The notes beneath the pieces are model-generated. The model worked only from the letters and a program-made list of their open reading frames with translations, did not search any database and was not told the origin of the DNA. A DNA stretch of 64,000 nucleotides from Leucaena leucocephala. Its lineage: Eukaryota > Streptophyta > Magnoliopsida > Fabales > Fabaceae. The position numbers and the translations under genes are program-made. Positions 11,540-24,859 of this stretch are shown piece after piece (position 1 is the first letter of the stretch; every line of letters begins with the position of its first letter). The stretch spans positions 10,194,848-10,258,847 of the forward strand of contig CM073527.1 of assembly GCA_037074615.1 (NCBI GenBank). Reading direction: 5' to 3'.

Positions 11540-13608
11540 CTTTATTGCTAAGTTGGCTTATTTAAGGAAAAATGAAGAATGAAGTCGGAAAGTTTAGCTT
11601 TTTATATATTGATGTTGGAAATATTTGAGAGATATGATTTTTGGTTTCTCTGGAAATAATATGTAAAGGAGTTGATTTTGTGTAGAAGATTGTTTCTTTC
11701 CTTCTTGTTTCTTGTTTCATGTGGACATTGAAAGTGGTGGATTTTCGTAAAACACACAACTTCAGTAACTCGCCATTTTAGTCGTGACTAGTTGTTAGTT
11801 TAGGTCACGAACAGAAGCTGTCTTTCATGTTTTAGGTTCTCTTTATTTGTTGATTCCTTCTTTGCTTCACATTAGGTCCTTGATTCTCCTCCAAAGTTAT
11901 GTAAAAGCACAACTAATTAAAGAACAACATATATGTAATATGAAAGAGTTAATTTACCATTTAACACTTTAATCAGCACATTGCCATGCACAATCATGTA
12001 TTACCACAAAAGCGCAATTTTACGAATAAAATAAATGGTAAACTTCTCATAAAACCCATGAAAATGTCAAAGAAACTATATACAATTTACATCCTATCAA
12101 TTCCCCCATACTTGAACCTTTGTACTCCTGGACAAAGAAATGAATTGCACCTAAACTAACATTATTAAATTTGAGATAACAATATAATTTACAGTGAAAT
12201 CTTAAAACAATTAATTCACTATCTTTTAGGAATACAAAAATGATAATATGAGCAATGTCAAATAATTAACTACTAAATGAAATCAATCTTAACATATGAG
12301 CGCAATATATTCTCCATAAAGATGTAAGTGTTTATATATCCTCTCATTATTATGGTTCTTTCACTCAAATTCACATTGGCAAATACCCTACCATATACTT
12401 ATAATCGCTCTAAATCTCCTCGACTATACAACACTCATGTAAAGAATCAAGAGGTATTTTAAGGGTGAAATGATAGAGATATAGAGGAAAAGGGAAAGGA
12501 ATAAAATTGAGTGTCTTAATTAAAGATGATGTAAGTCAAATTTCATTTAAATACCTCAAACCATATCCTGCTAATACAAATGAATACTTATTTCATCTTT
12601 ATTCTTTTGTTATAGCTTTTTGATAATGCTACAATTCTTTTTTCTTTACTTAGAAATCAACAAACTTATATACAATACTTCCACAAGCTCCTTGAAGGTT
12701 ATATGGGTTCAAGTAAAATGATAAACTTAACTTAATTATAATATAATTTAGACACAAGCAAAAATGGATAACAATATAATGGCAATGAAGGTCAATGGGT
12801 AAACAATTGATCAAATTTATGGCTTGTGTTAAGGCCAAAAGCTTTAGAAATGAATGCCTCTATCATATTCAATAACATAAATGCACAAGTAATTTTTCAA
12901 CTTAGAGCCAAGACAAGTTCTAGAGGATATAATCCAATTGAATAATCACTCAATATAAATTAAAGAACTATAAATTATTATTGGCAATTTTGAGTATGGC
13001 TTAAGATAAGCATACTTAAGGTTAAAAGGTAAATCTTTTAACTCTAGTTATAGGAGTTGAACAATAGATGGGATGAGATGAGGGAAATCAGTTAAATTAG
13101 AAATACTCCTCTTTGTAGATTCTTAGAGGTTGCCCATGTTTAACTCATTCAAACTCTCCATCTTGCTTTTAATCTCTTTAGGCATTGCACCAAGCTTAGG
13201 TTGGTGTACAAGTGCAACATACTTGAGTGCATTGTCCTTCATACCTACATCATTATTAAAGATCAAATCATTCAAAAATATAAGGTATGAGATGTAATTT
13301 TAGAATGCGAGAAAGGAACAATAGAGTTAGAACATATTGACCCTTTAACTAAAACATTGGAACGTGGAATTGAAGAAATTTGAAGTTCATTGGTTGTATC
13401 TTACATTCCTAGTCGTGACCTCTTAGGGTTGTCTTCAACTTCACATCGTGACCCAAATTAATGAAGAGCATCTCTGATTTTTCTGGTCAAAACTTGATCA
13501 TCCGCGGGTCACGACTCATAGTCTCTAGAGTTTTTGTTTGCGACAAAACAATCATCTTGTCGCGACTCCTTTTCACAGAGTCTCTCCCTCAACAAGTTTA
13601 TATTTGGT
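11540..13608 (-). mobile_element. Athila-type family 2: LTR and 3' non-coding internal region
   Basis: Read on the minus strand this matches 20100-22080. A long 3' non-coding region (13608 to 12100) contains a GTCGCGAC array (about 13400-13585) and ends in a purine tract (12111-12100). The LTR then begins at 12099 with TGATAGGAT, the counterpart of TGATAGGAC at 21628. The LTR can be followed to roughly 11540. A short coding-like stretch on the minus strand (about 13237-13133, KYVALVHQPKLGAMPKEI) has a counterpart at about 19218. The element is truncated and has no pol. Confidence 0.65.
13255..13380 (+). pseudogene. Possible Ty1/copia RNase H tail fragment
   Basis: One plus-strand frame reads DVILECEKGTIELEHI then DPLTKTLERGIEE before a stop. 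It resembles the end of plant copia polyproteins (REC..KG.IELEHI ... ADPLTK). The usual residues between HI and DPLTK are missing and nothing upstream supports copia. The match may be chance. Confidence 0.22.
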
Positions 13609-13906
13609 TGTAACATTCCAATTTTTATTCTTATATTTAAGTACAATTAAAAATATTATTCATCAATAACTTAAAAATATTATATAATTAAATTATTATA
13701 GTTTAGTATTTTTAATAAAATAGGATATCTAGGTTATCCTACTATTACATTTACTTAGGATTTATTATTTTATTGTTATTATTAGTTAGGGAATTATTAA
13801 GATTTGAGTTCAGATTTATATATGGATTTGAATTTAAATTATTATTATGGCTTTCTAAATAGAGCTAAGGCCATGAGTTATTCCTCCGACTTGATTATTG
13901 AGGCGA
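13609..13906 (+). repeat. Start of another LTR (element X), split by family-1 Athila LTR
   Basis: TGTAACATTCC at 13609 has the form of an LTR start and follows directly on the Athila family-2 GTCGCGAC array. At 13907 it is interrupted by the family-1 Athila LTR. The probable other part is the LTR end at about 49440-50590, which is followed by a primer-binding site. The pairing is inferred from nesting order; a matching TSD was not found. Confidence 0.3.
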
Positions 13907-14239
13907 TGATAAACTCATATTTGTAGTGATTTTTAGTGTATTTGAAGACAGTTTTATTATTGATTTTATTCCCATTTATCAATATATTGAGCAATTAATT
14001 AATAATATAAAATTGAAACAGTTGAAAATTAATTGATATAATTTTGGTCATATATTATAATACTTACCTCATTAGATAAACAATTTGTATCTTTTAAATT
14101 CCTATTGTAGGAAATGTCATTAAGCACCATATCAATTTGATGTTGTAATTGAATTGGATAAATCAGAATGTAATGGAAAGGATATGGAAGCTTGTGCTAG
14201 AAAAGGAGCATTCACGTGGAAAGAGACATACATGCTAAA
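13907..14239 (+). repeat. Athila-type family 1 LTR, 5' part
   Basis: It starts TGATAAACTCATATTTGTAG and matches 48557-48890 over its whole length, with about 9% differences in the first ~185 bases by my hand count. It is cut at 14239 by insertion of LTR E. Together with the LTR at 48557 it may mark the two ends of one Athila-type element whose inside has been filled with later insertions. Confidence 0.6.
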
Positions 14240-17200
14240 TGTCATGTCCAGATTTTTCTCTATCTGTATAAGACTGGTAAAAGAAAGAGGTTTGGAAAAG
14301 ATTGTGATGATAAATAGAGAGAAAAGATGATGATTAGACAAAGATATAGAGAATAGGGACTAGACCGAAAAGTCTAAAAGTTCTATGGTGCAAAATGTAA
14401 AGTAGAAATAAACTTTGGGCTAATAAGTATAATTATAAAAAGTTGAGGGCCTAAAGTATAATTTTAAAAGTTCTAGGCCAAAATGATAATTATAGAAAGT
14501 TGAGCACAAAAAGGGGTAAAAATGCCCGAAATTATATTAGTCCCAAATTTGTTTAGTAAATAGAGAAAATTATTCTTATCAGTTTGACACAACACAAAAT
14601 TTTGATTTCAGGTCTCGAAAAATTGATATGAATTTCTAAAAAAAATAATATAGTATCCTCTAGACCTCATAATTAGATGAAATTTGGTAGTAAATTCTTA
14701 TAATTAATATGATAACTTATGAAGCTAACAAAACTCAAAATGGAGTTCTGTAGAATTTATTATAGAATTTATAGTGGATCAAAATACCCGATAAATATAT
14801 TTTAGGGGAATTCATCGGGAATTGAACCCATGAAGGAAATAGATCATGTAGAGGGCCCAAAATGGTGCCTTATAGGCCTAATAATATCTTTAGATAAATG
14901 TGTGGGTTATGGCTAATAAAGACCCAGAAAAATGTAAATTATAAAAATGCCACTAAGTGTGTCATTGTGTTGTGTTAATGAGCTAGATATAGACGAAGGG
15001 TATTTTAGTCATTTGACTAAGGTTAGATTATCAAGGAGAGTTTCTAAAATAGTTGACAAATCTAAAATAGTTGACAAAGGTCAGGGAATACTCTGATGAT
15101 GTGTGAAAAGACCATAATGCGCTTTGAGATATTAAAGTGAAATCAGACACCGATAAGGGATTTTTAGGAAACGTAAGGAATTTTTATTAGGACTTATGGG
15201 TCTCAAAAAATTATGAGACTTTGCAAAGAATTTATTTTATATTAGAATAAATTTTTAAAAATGTTAGAACAATTAAAAGAGGTGCCTAGTATTTAGTTCA
15301 CGATCAGGATAATTTAAGGGTCTTGATATAAGAAAAGTGCCGTGGGATTTGTGTCAATTAGCTATTGGACCCAGGGAAGGCTCAAGAATTCATCCTAGGG
15401 CATCACAATAAGTGCCAAAAGTTTTCTTGGAGCCCAAGTCTAATAATGAATAATTTATGAATTTTTGAAAAAAGGAAAGAAAGAGATAAAGGAGAATTAT
15501 GGTTTTGCACATGGTTGGTCCCACAAACTTTACACATGGCACCAAGAAGAGGAAAGAAAGATTATCCGATATGTCAAAATGTAATAAAATAATATAAGAA
15601 TTAACCTAATGATGATTAAGGTTAATTAATTCGAAAAACCAACTAATCAAATTCAAGATTAAGTTATTGTAATAATTAGGAAAAGTGAGGATATTATGGA
15701 CCCAAGGTGCCAAAGTTTTGGCAATAAATATCCCCTATTCATGCTCAAAATCGTGGCCTAAGTGTACCCTTGGATAAACTTTTATCATTTGAAAACTCAA
15801 CCAAGATAAAGGCAATTCAAGGCACTTAGAGATCAAGGTAGTCAAGGCATAAGGTGTGTGATCCTTCTTAGTTTATTTAGATGTGTTTTGGAAGGGTAAA
15901 ACCTAGATTTTAGTGGTTGGAATTTCTATTAAACCTAGAGTATGCTTTCTGTCCAAATTGTAAGATGAAGGAGGAGGAAGGAAACAAAGGTAGAACTAGG
16001 TGATTAAGGTTTAGATAAGTTGGTTTTGATGATTGGTTATTGAATTAAGTTGTGTTATTGACTTTGTCATTGATGGAGGCATTCAGCCTAGGTCTATTGT
16101 AGACTAAGAAGAATGAATTTCAATGATCTAATACTTCTATTGAATTTAAATGATGATTTTGTGTAGGATTAGATAGGTTTAGAACTTTAGAAGCATTGGA
16201 CTAGAAAGTTATAATTTTTAAGTCTTCTCTATTACTATTAGTTTGTATGAATAGTGATTATAATTTCATAATTTTGATGCTTTCAATGGTTTTAAAATGA
16301 AAAATGGTATGGGATAAAGTAGAGAAACAAGTATTAGAAGTAAAATAAGAAATTTTGAAAGAATTATGTACATGTTTTCGGTTCTATCCAGCAAGCCATA
16401 AAGGAGCTATAATTTTATTATTCTAAGTTCATAAATAGATTTAGAATATGAAATTGTGTAGGATAAAGTCAAGACACAAATTAATTCAAAGGACAAGATA
16501 ATTAACCACAGATTAAGAAAGATAGGGGTTAATTGATTAAGTTAAGTTTAATATCCTTATATGCCAATTGAGTTTAATCACGATGAATGAATGAAAATGT
16601 GATGTTTAGGATTTGATTTTTGTATTCAAGAAGACAGCCTTACTTCAAGGAAAGGTGACAAGAAAGAGGATAAGGAAAAAGTAAAGCATTAAGGTAATAA
16701 ATTTATCATAAACATGTATGTATTGAATGTTATGCTTGGTTGTGCTATGGCTATGTTAAATTGTGTTGCATATGTATTTATGGTTGAAGCTCTATTTCTA
16801 TGATTACTTTGGCCAATTGTACTTCATATGTTACATGGAAGCATGCACATTATACAATGTTAACACTTTCACAATCAAGCACAAGTATTTACATTAATGC
16901 ATGCATTGTTTACTACCATTTGCTACTGAGATTTTCCCATAAATCTCACTCCATCCATGTATTCCCAATCCTAGTCAGTTTATGAATGATGAAAGAGGAT
17001 GATGAAGCATGAAGATAAGCTAGGGATTGGATAGTATAAATGTTATGTGAAAAATTATTATATGTATTGTTGCTATATGACCAATATAAGTAGTGATGGT
17101 CATGATGTAATGAAAAATAGTAACTGATGAGATAAATGTATAAAATTTTACAAACATTTAAATAAAATATCAAGCTTTGTTTTGACACCAAGAATACCTT

Positions 17201-17571
17201 ATTTTAATGTATGTACAAATAGAACGAATTTTCCAAAGTAAGGAACCAGAATATGTTTCTAGAATTTTTGACCAAATAAACAGTAATTTTTGACCAATAA
17301 ACTGTATTAATTGACTAAGCATTTTGTCTGTAAATTATTTTTTCCTTAAATTTCAAGATTTTATCTTTACATATATTTTTGAACCACAACATTTCAATTT
17401 TTCTAGAATTAATTATGATTTTCTGTTATTACCGAATCCAGAATACCATATGAACAGTAACTTCGAGAAGAGTAAAAATTTTAGATTTAGCTAATGGACT
17501 CCCAAGGTCTTGTAAGTGGTTATAAATTCTACTGAATGGTCTCTAAGACACATAAAAGTAAGGATATTTTA
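14240..17571 (+). repeat. Element E, 5' LTR (~3.3 kb), TGTCATATCC family
   Basis: It runs from TGTCATGTCC to AAGTAAGGATATTTTA, where the expected terminal CA has become TA. It aligns along its length with LTRs A-D, G and H. It is followed after three bases by a tRNA-iMet primer site, so it is a 5' LTR and not a solo LTR. The counterpart of the conserved 18-codon leader ORF (about 15800-15850) is broken here, having lost its ATG. No 3' LTR of this copy was found in the window. Confidence 0.8.
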
Positions 17572-17574
17572 TTT

Positions 17575-17586
17575 TGGTATCAGAGT
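17575..17586 (+). other. Primer-binding site (tRNA-iMet type) of element E
   Basis: TGGTATCAGAG, complementary to the 3' end of plant initiator tRNA-Met, lies three bases after the LTR end. The twelfth base differs from the consensus (T for C). Confidence 0.8.
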
Positions 17587-17714
17587 AGAAGTTTTTATCA
17601 TAATATGAGACAGTCCCTATACCCTAACTTTAAGTAGCAAGTACTTTGTTAAGTTAGGGTATTTATTGGGATAGTTTAGTATTTCTTATTTAAGTAATTC
17701 TTACAGAAGTAGAT

Positions 17715-18600
17715 ATGAGATTTCATAAAGTTAAATCAAAGCCATCAGTTAATAAGGGAGACCCCTAGCCAGTAATGATATATGAAGATGATGTACATCT
17801 AGACTTTAATTGTCCTTTAGATAGTGAAGAGAGTTCAGATGGTAGTATAGGGGATCAATCAGGGAGGTCTATAGTAGAATATCCCATAGATATTTTTGTA
17901 GACTCAAACCTGCAATTTAGAGGTTATGTAGAGATTGAGCTTGATGTTGTGCATGCACCAGATGATGACGAGTCTAGTAATTCTATACAATATGAGTTTG
18001 TTAGAGTACCCTCTAATCCTGATATAAGCCATATTCCTCTAATGAGAGGATAAATTATGGCTGAGGAAGCTGAGTACTAGTATTGGATTATAAGTAGACC
18101 ATAATTATTCCTCCTCCACCATAGTTTGAGGATAGATTTGATATGAGTAACCTAAAGTAGTCCCTTAATCCAGAGATCCAATCAGAGTCTATGACAATCC
18201 CTTCCTATTCTCATAGTCAACGAATATATGACTATATAGATAAAGATCAGTGTGATGCTCCTGGTCCTAGTCAACCCCATCCTTCTTTGTTAAAGATAAA
18301 TAATGTTGACTGTATCAGTTTTAAGAAAACTGTGGAGGGTGAAATACTTAGTCTAGGTCAATAGATGGATAGAAGTAAAGATCTAGAGCAATCAATTTAT
18401 CTTCATTTCCTCAATGTCATAGCAGGGATGATAAACAGATATACAATAGAGGGCATTGACCTGAATTAGTTTTATAATCTAGAAGATTGGCACAAGATGA
18501 TAGCATGTCAGATATTACCATATACTTCTACATGGCACGCGAAGCGAAGTGAGTTTTTGGTAAATGATCTGCCAGTTAATATACAGGGGTGATATTTCTG
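17715..18600 (+). pseudogene. Decayed gag-like ORF of element E
   Basis: It starts at MRFHKVKSK about 140 nt after the primer site. The longest open part (17775-18053) is strongly acidic (MIYEDDVHLDF, DDDESSNSIQYEFV). Later frames keep blocks such as LEDWHKMIACQILPY. The same ORF recurs at 55532 (H) and 62916 (G). Position directly after the primer site suggests gag. I saw no CCHC knuckle, protease or pol motifs, and I do not recognise the protein. Several in-frame stops make this copy non-functional. Confidence 0.45.
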
Positions 18601-19210
18601 TATGCAAAATTATTTACAATTCACTATTCCCTAAAAAAGAATTTAAAAAGAGTTGAGAGGTATTGTAAATATGTAAATAGTGTAAAGTAAAGTAATTACA
18701 TAGATATATGATAGTTACGATGTACCCTGAATATGTAGTTGACATGTATGTAATGTATGTCAATGTTATGTTGATGTGAAATATAAGTTTTGATATGATA
18801 TAATGAAATGATAGTTGGTTGAACATCTATGTGAATATGTTCCCTATATAATGTGATTATAGTAGATAGATATGAATAAGTTTCAAGTGACTCAAAGTTT
18901 ATGCAAGCCAAGAACAAGAATTGGCCATTGCTAGAGTAAAGATTGGACAAAAATACTAGAACATAATGTTTAAAGAAAGTTATGCCTAGGTCACAATCTG
19001 AAGCATTTTAGGTTGCGACTAGAAGTCCTAGAGAAGTTAAGTCGCGACAAGGAAAGACCATTGGTTATGACAGGAAGTCACAGAGCTTTCAGGTCATAAT
19101 AAAGTTAGGTCATGGGACGCGACTAATGTATACAGTAGATCAGGTCATGACAGAATAAGACCTATAGTCGCGATTGAAGAACACAGAGGAGCTCAGGTTG
19201 TGACTATAAT
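18601..19210 (+). mobile_element. Element E internal non-coding region with GTCGCGAC array
   Basis: It matches 56450-57070 of element H. It is AT-rich and non-coding, followed from about 18985 by spaced GTCGCGAC-like palindromes. Similarity to H ends near 19210, where family-2 Athila-like sequence takes over. Confidence 0.6.
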
Positions 19211-21627
19211 ACACAGAGGTCCTAAGTATGTTACAGCGGTATACCAACCTCCATAAGGTAAAGCACTTGAGGAAGTATAATATACAAAGGATATAAAGGG
19301 AATACCACTAAAGTTTGTTGCTAATATATACCAGCCATAGTTGGGCAAGTACAAGTTTAAATAGGCAAAATTCACGATAAGCTTGATTCGCTTCACACTT
19401 TAATCAAAGTGCACGATTTTGGTATGCTAGGTTGAAGAGAGAAAGCCATGGGGAAGATTTGTCAATCAAACAACCATCTCTCAAAATTATGAGTTCCCAC
19501 CACCACCTTGAGGCCAGATTGTCCTTTTCCTATTTCTTACTTTTATAAGTTTTCTTAATGTGCTATATGTTTGACATGTTAGTTTGATGATTAGAAAGGG
19601 ATGAACCAGTAGAAGTATTAGTTAATTTTTTTATTCAGTGATTCAATAGGATAGTGTTTAATTTTAGTTTGGTTCTATTTTGAATAATACCCCTATGTTG
19701 CCCGTGTGCTATTTTTCAGTGATAGTTATATGAGGTGTGACACACTCAATTGCATGCTATAGTTTACCCATCTTGTCATTTTTGCTTTCTTTGTGTTGCT
19801 AAATATGATTTGAATGTGACTGCGAGCTTCACTATGAATTTGCATAGAGTGATATGTTTAACTGCTGTGTTGAAGATGGATTTAAATTGACCTTATATAG
19901 TGCTGTGATGTCTATAATTATGCTGATAGTGAGGACACTGTCAAGTTTAAGTGTGGGGTAGATGTTATTGTTTCTGTGCTAATTAATGCAAAATTCTTTG
20001 ATTAATCCAATCTTTCATCACAAAATTTTTGGTTTTTGATCTTAAGGTGTGATGAATTGCTAAAAATTGGTTCCCCACTTTAAACTATTTTATTGTTCGA
20101 AAAAGTTTTAGTGTAAAAGATGTTTTTAGATGTTGACAACTATCAAGTGGTAGCCTCTGTGATTTTTAGTTGTGACCTATGTGCCACATGGTCACAACTT
20201 GACATGGACCTTTGGACTTAATATCTCTCTGTGAAAATAAGTTGTGATCTATGTGTTGTATGGTCATGACTAATTGTTGGAAGTTTAGAGCAAGCACTGA
20301 CTGTGAAATTTGGTCGCGACCTTCATTGCTTCATGTAGAAACCTGAGTATGAAAATGTCCATTTACATTCTCTTTGCTTGGTGTAATGCTGTATAAAAGA
20401 TTCCTTTTAAGCTACTAAAGATTTTATAAATGATTCATTGCCCTCTTATTTTTAACCTTTTGCATGAAATAGTTCATAGAAACCATTGTCACATTTGAAT
20501 TTTTGGAAATAGAAACTGAATTAGAAACACTCAAGTTTTTGCTATTAAATTTGGGATTATTATATTATTCTTGGTGATTACTTTGGAACTTTTAATCCAT
20601 CATTCAAGAAGATTTTCAATTGTGATAAGTGTTTTAATGTCTAGTGAATGATGAACATTGCTTGAGACCTTAGCTTATGGGCAATTTAGATGAAAACCTT
20701 AGTTAGAAGGATTCTCGGCCTAAATTTCTATAGAGTGGTTATTCAATTGGTTTATATTCCCTAGAACTTGTCTTAACTCTGAGTTAAAAATTACTTGCGT
20801 ATTTATGTTATTGAATATGATAAAGGCATTTATTTCTAAACCCTTTTATCCTAAACACAAGCCCCCACATATTATATCCATAGTCACCCCCTTTGAGCCT
20901 ATCACTTTTCTTTTTCCATCATAGAAAATTATATACGCATAAACATCTTTTTGAAATAAACTTCTTACTCATGTCAAAAAATCATTGTGATTGTGAAATT
21001 GTGCTACATCTTTTATATACAAGGTGCTAAATAAAGGAGAGAAACATATTGTACAAATAAAGAAAAAGGGAAATAGTGCAAGAAAAATTGAAGAAAATAA
21101 CATTGAATGAGGCACTATTATCAACTCTGATTAGCACAATCACCACCTTTACACCTTTAAAGACATGAATTCACGCTATATATTCATTATCGTATGCATA
21201 TGGAACTTTCTATCCTTCATATCCCATTTCGCGTGGCCTATCTCCATCATTACATCCCTAAAAGACCTCTTGATTTTGTGCATAAGTGTTGTATAGTTGA
21301 TGAAATTTAGAGCTATTACAAGCTTATAGTAGGATGTTTTCCAATTTGAATATGAGTGGAAGAACCCTAACAATGAGAGGATATGAAGAGTTAAACACTT
21401 ACATCCTTAGAGAGAATCTATTATGCTCATATAGTTGAGGTTAATTTTATTTAGTAGTTGATTACTTGGCATTGCTCATATTATCACTTTTACATTCCCA
21501 AAAGTTGATGCATTAATTGTCTTAAGGTTTCACTGTGGATTATGTTATTACCTCAGATTTAACAGCTTTGGCTTAAGTGTACTTCATGTCTTTGTCTAGG
21601 AGTATAAAGGTTTAAGTGTGGGCAAAA
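19211..21627 (+). mobile_element. Athila-type family 2, 3' internal region
   Basis: It shares KYVTAVYQPP-like coding remains (about 19218) and a long non-coding tract with the minus-strand copy at 12100-13600. A GTCGYGAC array lies at about 20125-20330. It ends in the purine-rich GTGTGGGCAAAA just before the LTR start at 21628. No intact ORF was found; whether an env-like ORF once lay here cannot be told. Confidence 0.55.
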
Positions 21628-22960
21628 TGATAGGACACAAATTGTACATGGTTTATATAACATTTTGAGGGTGTTGTGCTAACTTTACCATTCATTTTAT
21701 GCTTGAAATTGTGCTTTTATGGTAATACATGATTGTGTTTGGCAATATGTTGATTTAAGGGTAAAATGGTAAATTAACTCCTTCAAATTGCATATATGTT
21801 GTTCTTTAGTAACTGGTTGGACTGTAACAGTGAGCTTTGATGTTGAGTTATAGGTATTTTGGAGGAGAACCAATGATTAATATGAGCAAAAAAGAGATCA
21901 CAAGACAAAGAGAACCAAATCTAGGATGGCAGCCTCTGTGCACTTTCGTCGCGACCAAAGTGTCCACAGGTCGTGACCCCACTTCTTCTGGGAAGTTTTC
22001 CTACATTCATAGGTCACAACCAAAAATAGGATCTGGTAGGGACCAAAGAAGGGAATTAGTGAAGTTGTGCATTTTTTATTAGGTTAACCTAACTTTAAAA
22101 GGAAAGGGAAGCGACATGCGACCAGGAGGCTAGTTTTTTACCTAATATAGCTAAGAAGCAGTACTTCAACATTCTCTCCACAACCTCTTTCATATCTTCC
22201 ATCATTCATCTTTCCATCATCATTTTTCTACTTTCTTCATGACATCACATCTGAGCAGTGATTGCAGCATAGCAGGAGTCATGAGAGGCTAAATTGTTAA
22301 TCTTTTGGTGATGGATCGCATATCTTGAGCTCATAGTACACTGCACCTGGGAGTTTTCTATTTTTATCTCACCTTTGTCATATTTTGGAACTAATAGATC
22401 TAGGGTTTTCATTGCATGAGTAAGGATAAGATATCGATCGATTATTCTGAGATTAGGTTTTATAATTGAATTTGAATGATTTGGATGTTGGTTTAATATG
22501 AATATCTCAATTTTGATTTCTGGATAATTAGGCTTTTATCAATAATCGTTGCTAACTGATTTGATTGGTTGAAATCTATAGTCATCGATAGATGATCATT
22601 CGAGGGCATCTTCATCTTCTGATTTAATTACATGCTAAGTGGTTTTTAATAGCACAGTAATAGTTTTTGAACTAGCTTTGATCAAAGGAGTTTAAGGATT
22701 GTTAATGTTCTAGACTCAATCGATTGAGGTTTTATTTAAGACTTAGTGATTTTAAAACCTCAATATCATATTAAGAGCAAAGATAGATAAGTTTCCATCA
22801 TCAAGAGTTTTTCTCAATATATTTCTTTAACAATCCACTCATTTTCCATCTTAATAAAAAATAAAAAAACATTTAGTTTACTGCACCCTTATTTTATTGC
22901 ATAAAACATCAACCAAACCTAAATCCCATTTTTACTTTCACTCAGGTTTTCAATGATTTT
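21628..22960 (+). repeat. Athila-type family 2 LTR (right end approximate)
   Basis: It starts TGATAGGACAC after a purine tract. Its first ~450 bp match 12099-11560 on the minus strand. It carries GTCGCGACC, GGTCGTGACC and GGTCACAACC at 21950-22020. The right end is not sharply defined; pol coding resumes near 23060, so primer site, gag and protease are missing between LTR and pol, or the two come from different insertions. Confidence 0.55.
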
Positions 22961-24514
22961 GTCATCAATCTGCTAGGGTTCCAATAAAAAGGGCATATTG
23001 AGAAGAACAATAGAATTGTGCCTTTACTACATTAATAGGGTGCAGTTACTTTTATTTTAATGGGTTAGACAATAACAATCTGCCCCAATCAATGATACAT
23101 TACTTGTTATAATTGCTAACTCATTTTCTTTTTCTGGGGAAGAAAGGCTTATTTCAGTTTTAAAAATGCATAAGAGAGCAATAGGTTGGGCTTTAGCTAA
23201 TATACCTGGTATAGTTGCATCTGTATGCACACATAAAATTTTGTTAAATTATGGAGCCAAACCTATTAAAAAGCAACAAAGAAGGCTACACCCTTTGATT
23301 TCTGATGTGATCAAGAAGGAGGTAACTAAAATGTTGAATGCTGGCATTATTTAACTAATTTCATATAGTGAATGGGTAAGTCCAGTCCATGTGGTGCCTA
23401 AAAAAGTGGTATAATTGTGGTAAGGAATGAAAAGAATGAAATAATCCCTACTAGAGTACAAAGCTAATGGACAGTGTGTATTGATTATAGGAAATTGAAG
23501 GATACAACTAGGAAGGACCATTTTCCTTTATCATTTATTGATCAAATGTTAGAAAGACTTGCTAAAAAAGCTCATTACTATTTTCTTGATGGTTTTTTAG
23601 GATATTTTCATTCCAATTGCACCAGAGGACCAAGAGAAGACCATATTCACATGTCCATTTAGTACCTATACTTATAGGAGGATGCCATTTGGCTTGTACA
23701 ATGCTCCTGCAACATTTCAAAGAGCTATGATGTCCATATTTAGTGACTTCTTGAAAAGCAACATGGAGGTATTCATGGATGATTTTATAGTGTATTGTAA
23801 GGACTTTGATGAATGTTTAGAAAATTTAGAGAAAGTTTTACCAAGATGTATTGAGAAAAAACTTGTTCTAAATTTTGAGAAATGTCACTTCATGGTAGAT
23901 AAAGGCATAGTTATAGGGCATTTAATATCTAAAGATGGGATTGAGGTAGATAAAGCTAAGATTGAGGTTATTTATTCTCTTCCTTATCCCAAATCTTTAA
24001 AGAAACTAACGTCATTTCTAGGATATGTTGGATTCTACAAAAGGTTCATTAAGGACTTTAGCAAGATTACATTTCCACTTTCTAAACTCATGCAAAAAGA
24101 TAGAGTTCTATTTTGATGATACTTGTAACAGAGCATTTGACACTATTAGAGCTATGCTTATCACACTACTTATACTTGTTGCACCTAATTGTTATTTAGA
24201 TTTTGAACATTTATGTGATGCATCAAATGAAGCTGTAGGTGCAATGTTAAGACAGAAAGATGGTAATCTATCTAAAGTCATTTCATATGGCTCTAAGACA
24301 TTAGATTCCGTGCTTTAGTTGCTCTGCATGGTGCTTTCGGATTAATAGGTTTCATGTTACGTCAATTTGATAAATATAATATAATAAATAAATAAAAATA
24401 AAATCTAAATAAATTAGAAATAAATATTTATATCAAATTTGAACTATTCAATATTTCAATATTAAAATGAAAAAGAAATACATAAAAGAATTAGAAAATT
24501 TATAGTGTTGATGT

Positions 24515-24535
24515 GTTCGAGTCCGAGTGGCGGCA
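24515..24535 (+). pseudogene. trnL-UAG: 3' end of plastid trnL-UAG
   Basis: It contains the T-arm sequence GTTCGAGTCC followed by acceptor-stem sequence ending GGCGGCA, as in plastid tRNA-Leu(UAG). The spacer after it (AGAGTAAGTCCTATAATG) also looks like the plastid trnL-ccsA spacer. The 5' three quarters of the tRNA are missing, so it is not a functional tRNA gene. Confidence 0.65.
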
Positions 24536-24782
24536 TGGTATCTTATTTTCTAAAAGAGTAAGTCCTATAATGAATTCAATTCCTAATCCCCTTGCTCTCT
24601 TATCATACCAAATTTTTGAAGGAAGCTTAATAAGAATGAATCATAATTTTTCTTCTATGGTTGATCAGTATAAACATCAACAACTCTGAAAAGGATCCCT
24701 CGTTTGATTCATATTCCGATCAAAAACTTTATTTCTTATCTTAAAAGGGTTTAATCCTTTACCTCTCAATGAACAACTTGAG

Positions 24783-24859
24783 GCCGAATATTCAGTTTGA
24801 TAACCTGCTACTAATTCTTCTTCAACTTCTGGTAAATCAAAAGGTAATCTTTCACATTC
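24783..24859 (-). pseudogene. ndhA: ndhA exon 2 fragment
   Basis: The minus strand encodes ECERLPFDLPEVEEELVAGY then QTEYS, the conserved plastid NDH subunit 1 motif. The mitochondrial homologue nad1 differs clearly in this motif. Sequence upstream on the minus strand (to about 24960) has weaker ndhA similarity with an apparent extra block. The fragment is open for about 100 codons but joined to unrelated sequence, so it is non-functional. Confidence 0.7.

Noticed and set aside
24515..24535. Functional tRNA-Leu gene
   Set aside because: Only the last 21 bases match trnL-UAG; anticodon and D arms are absent.
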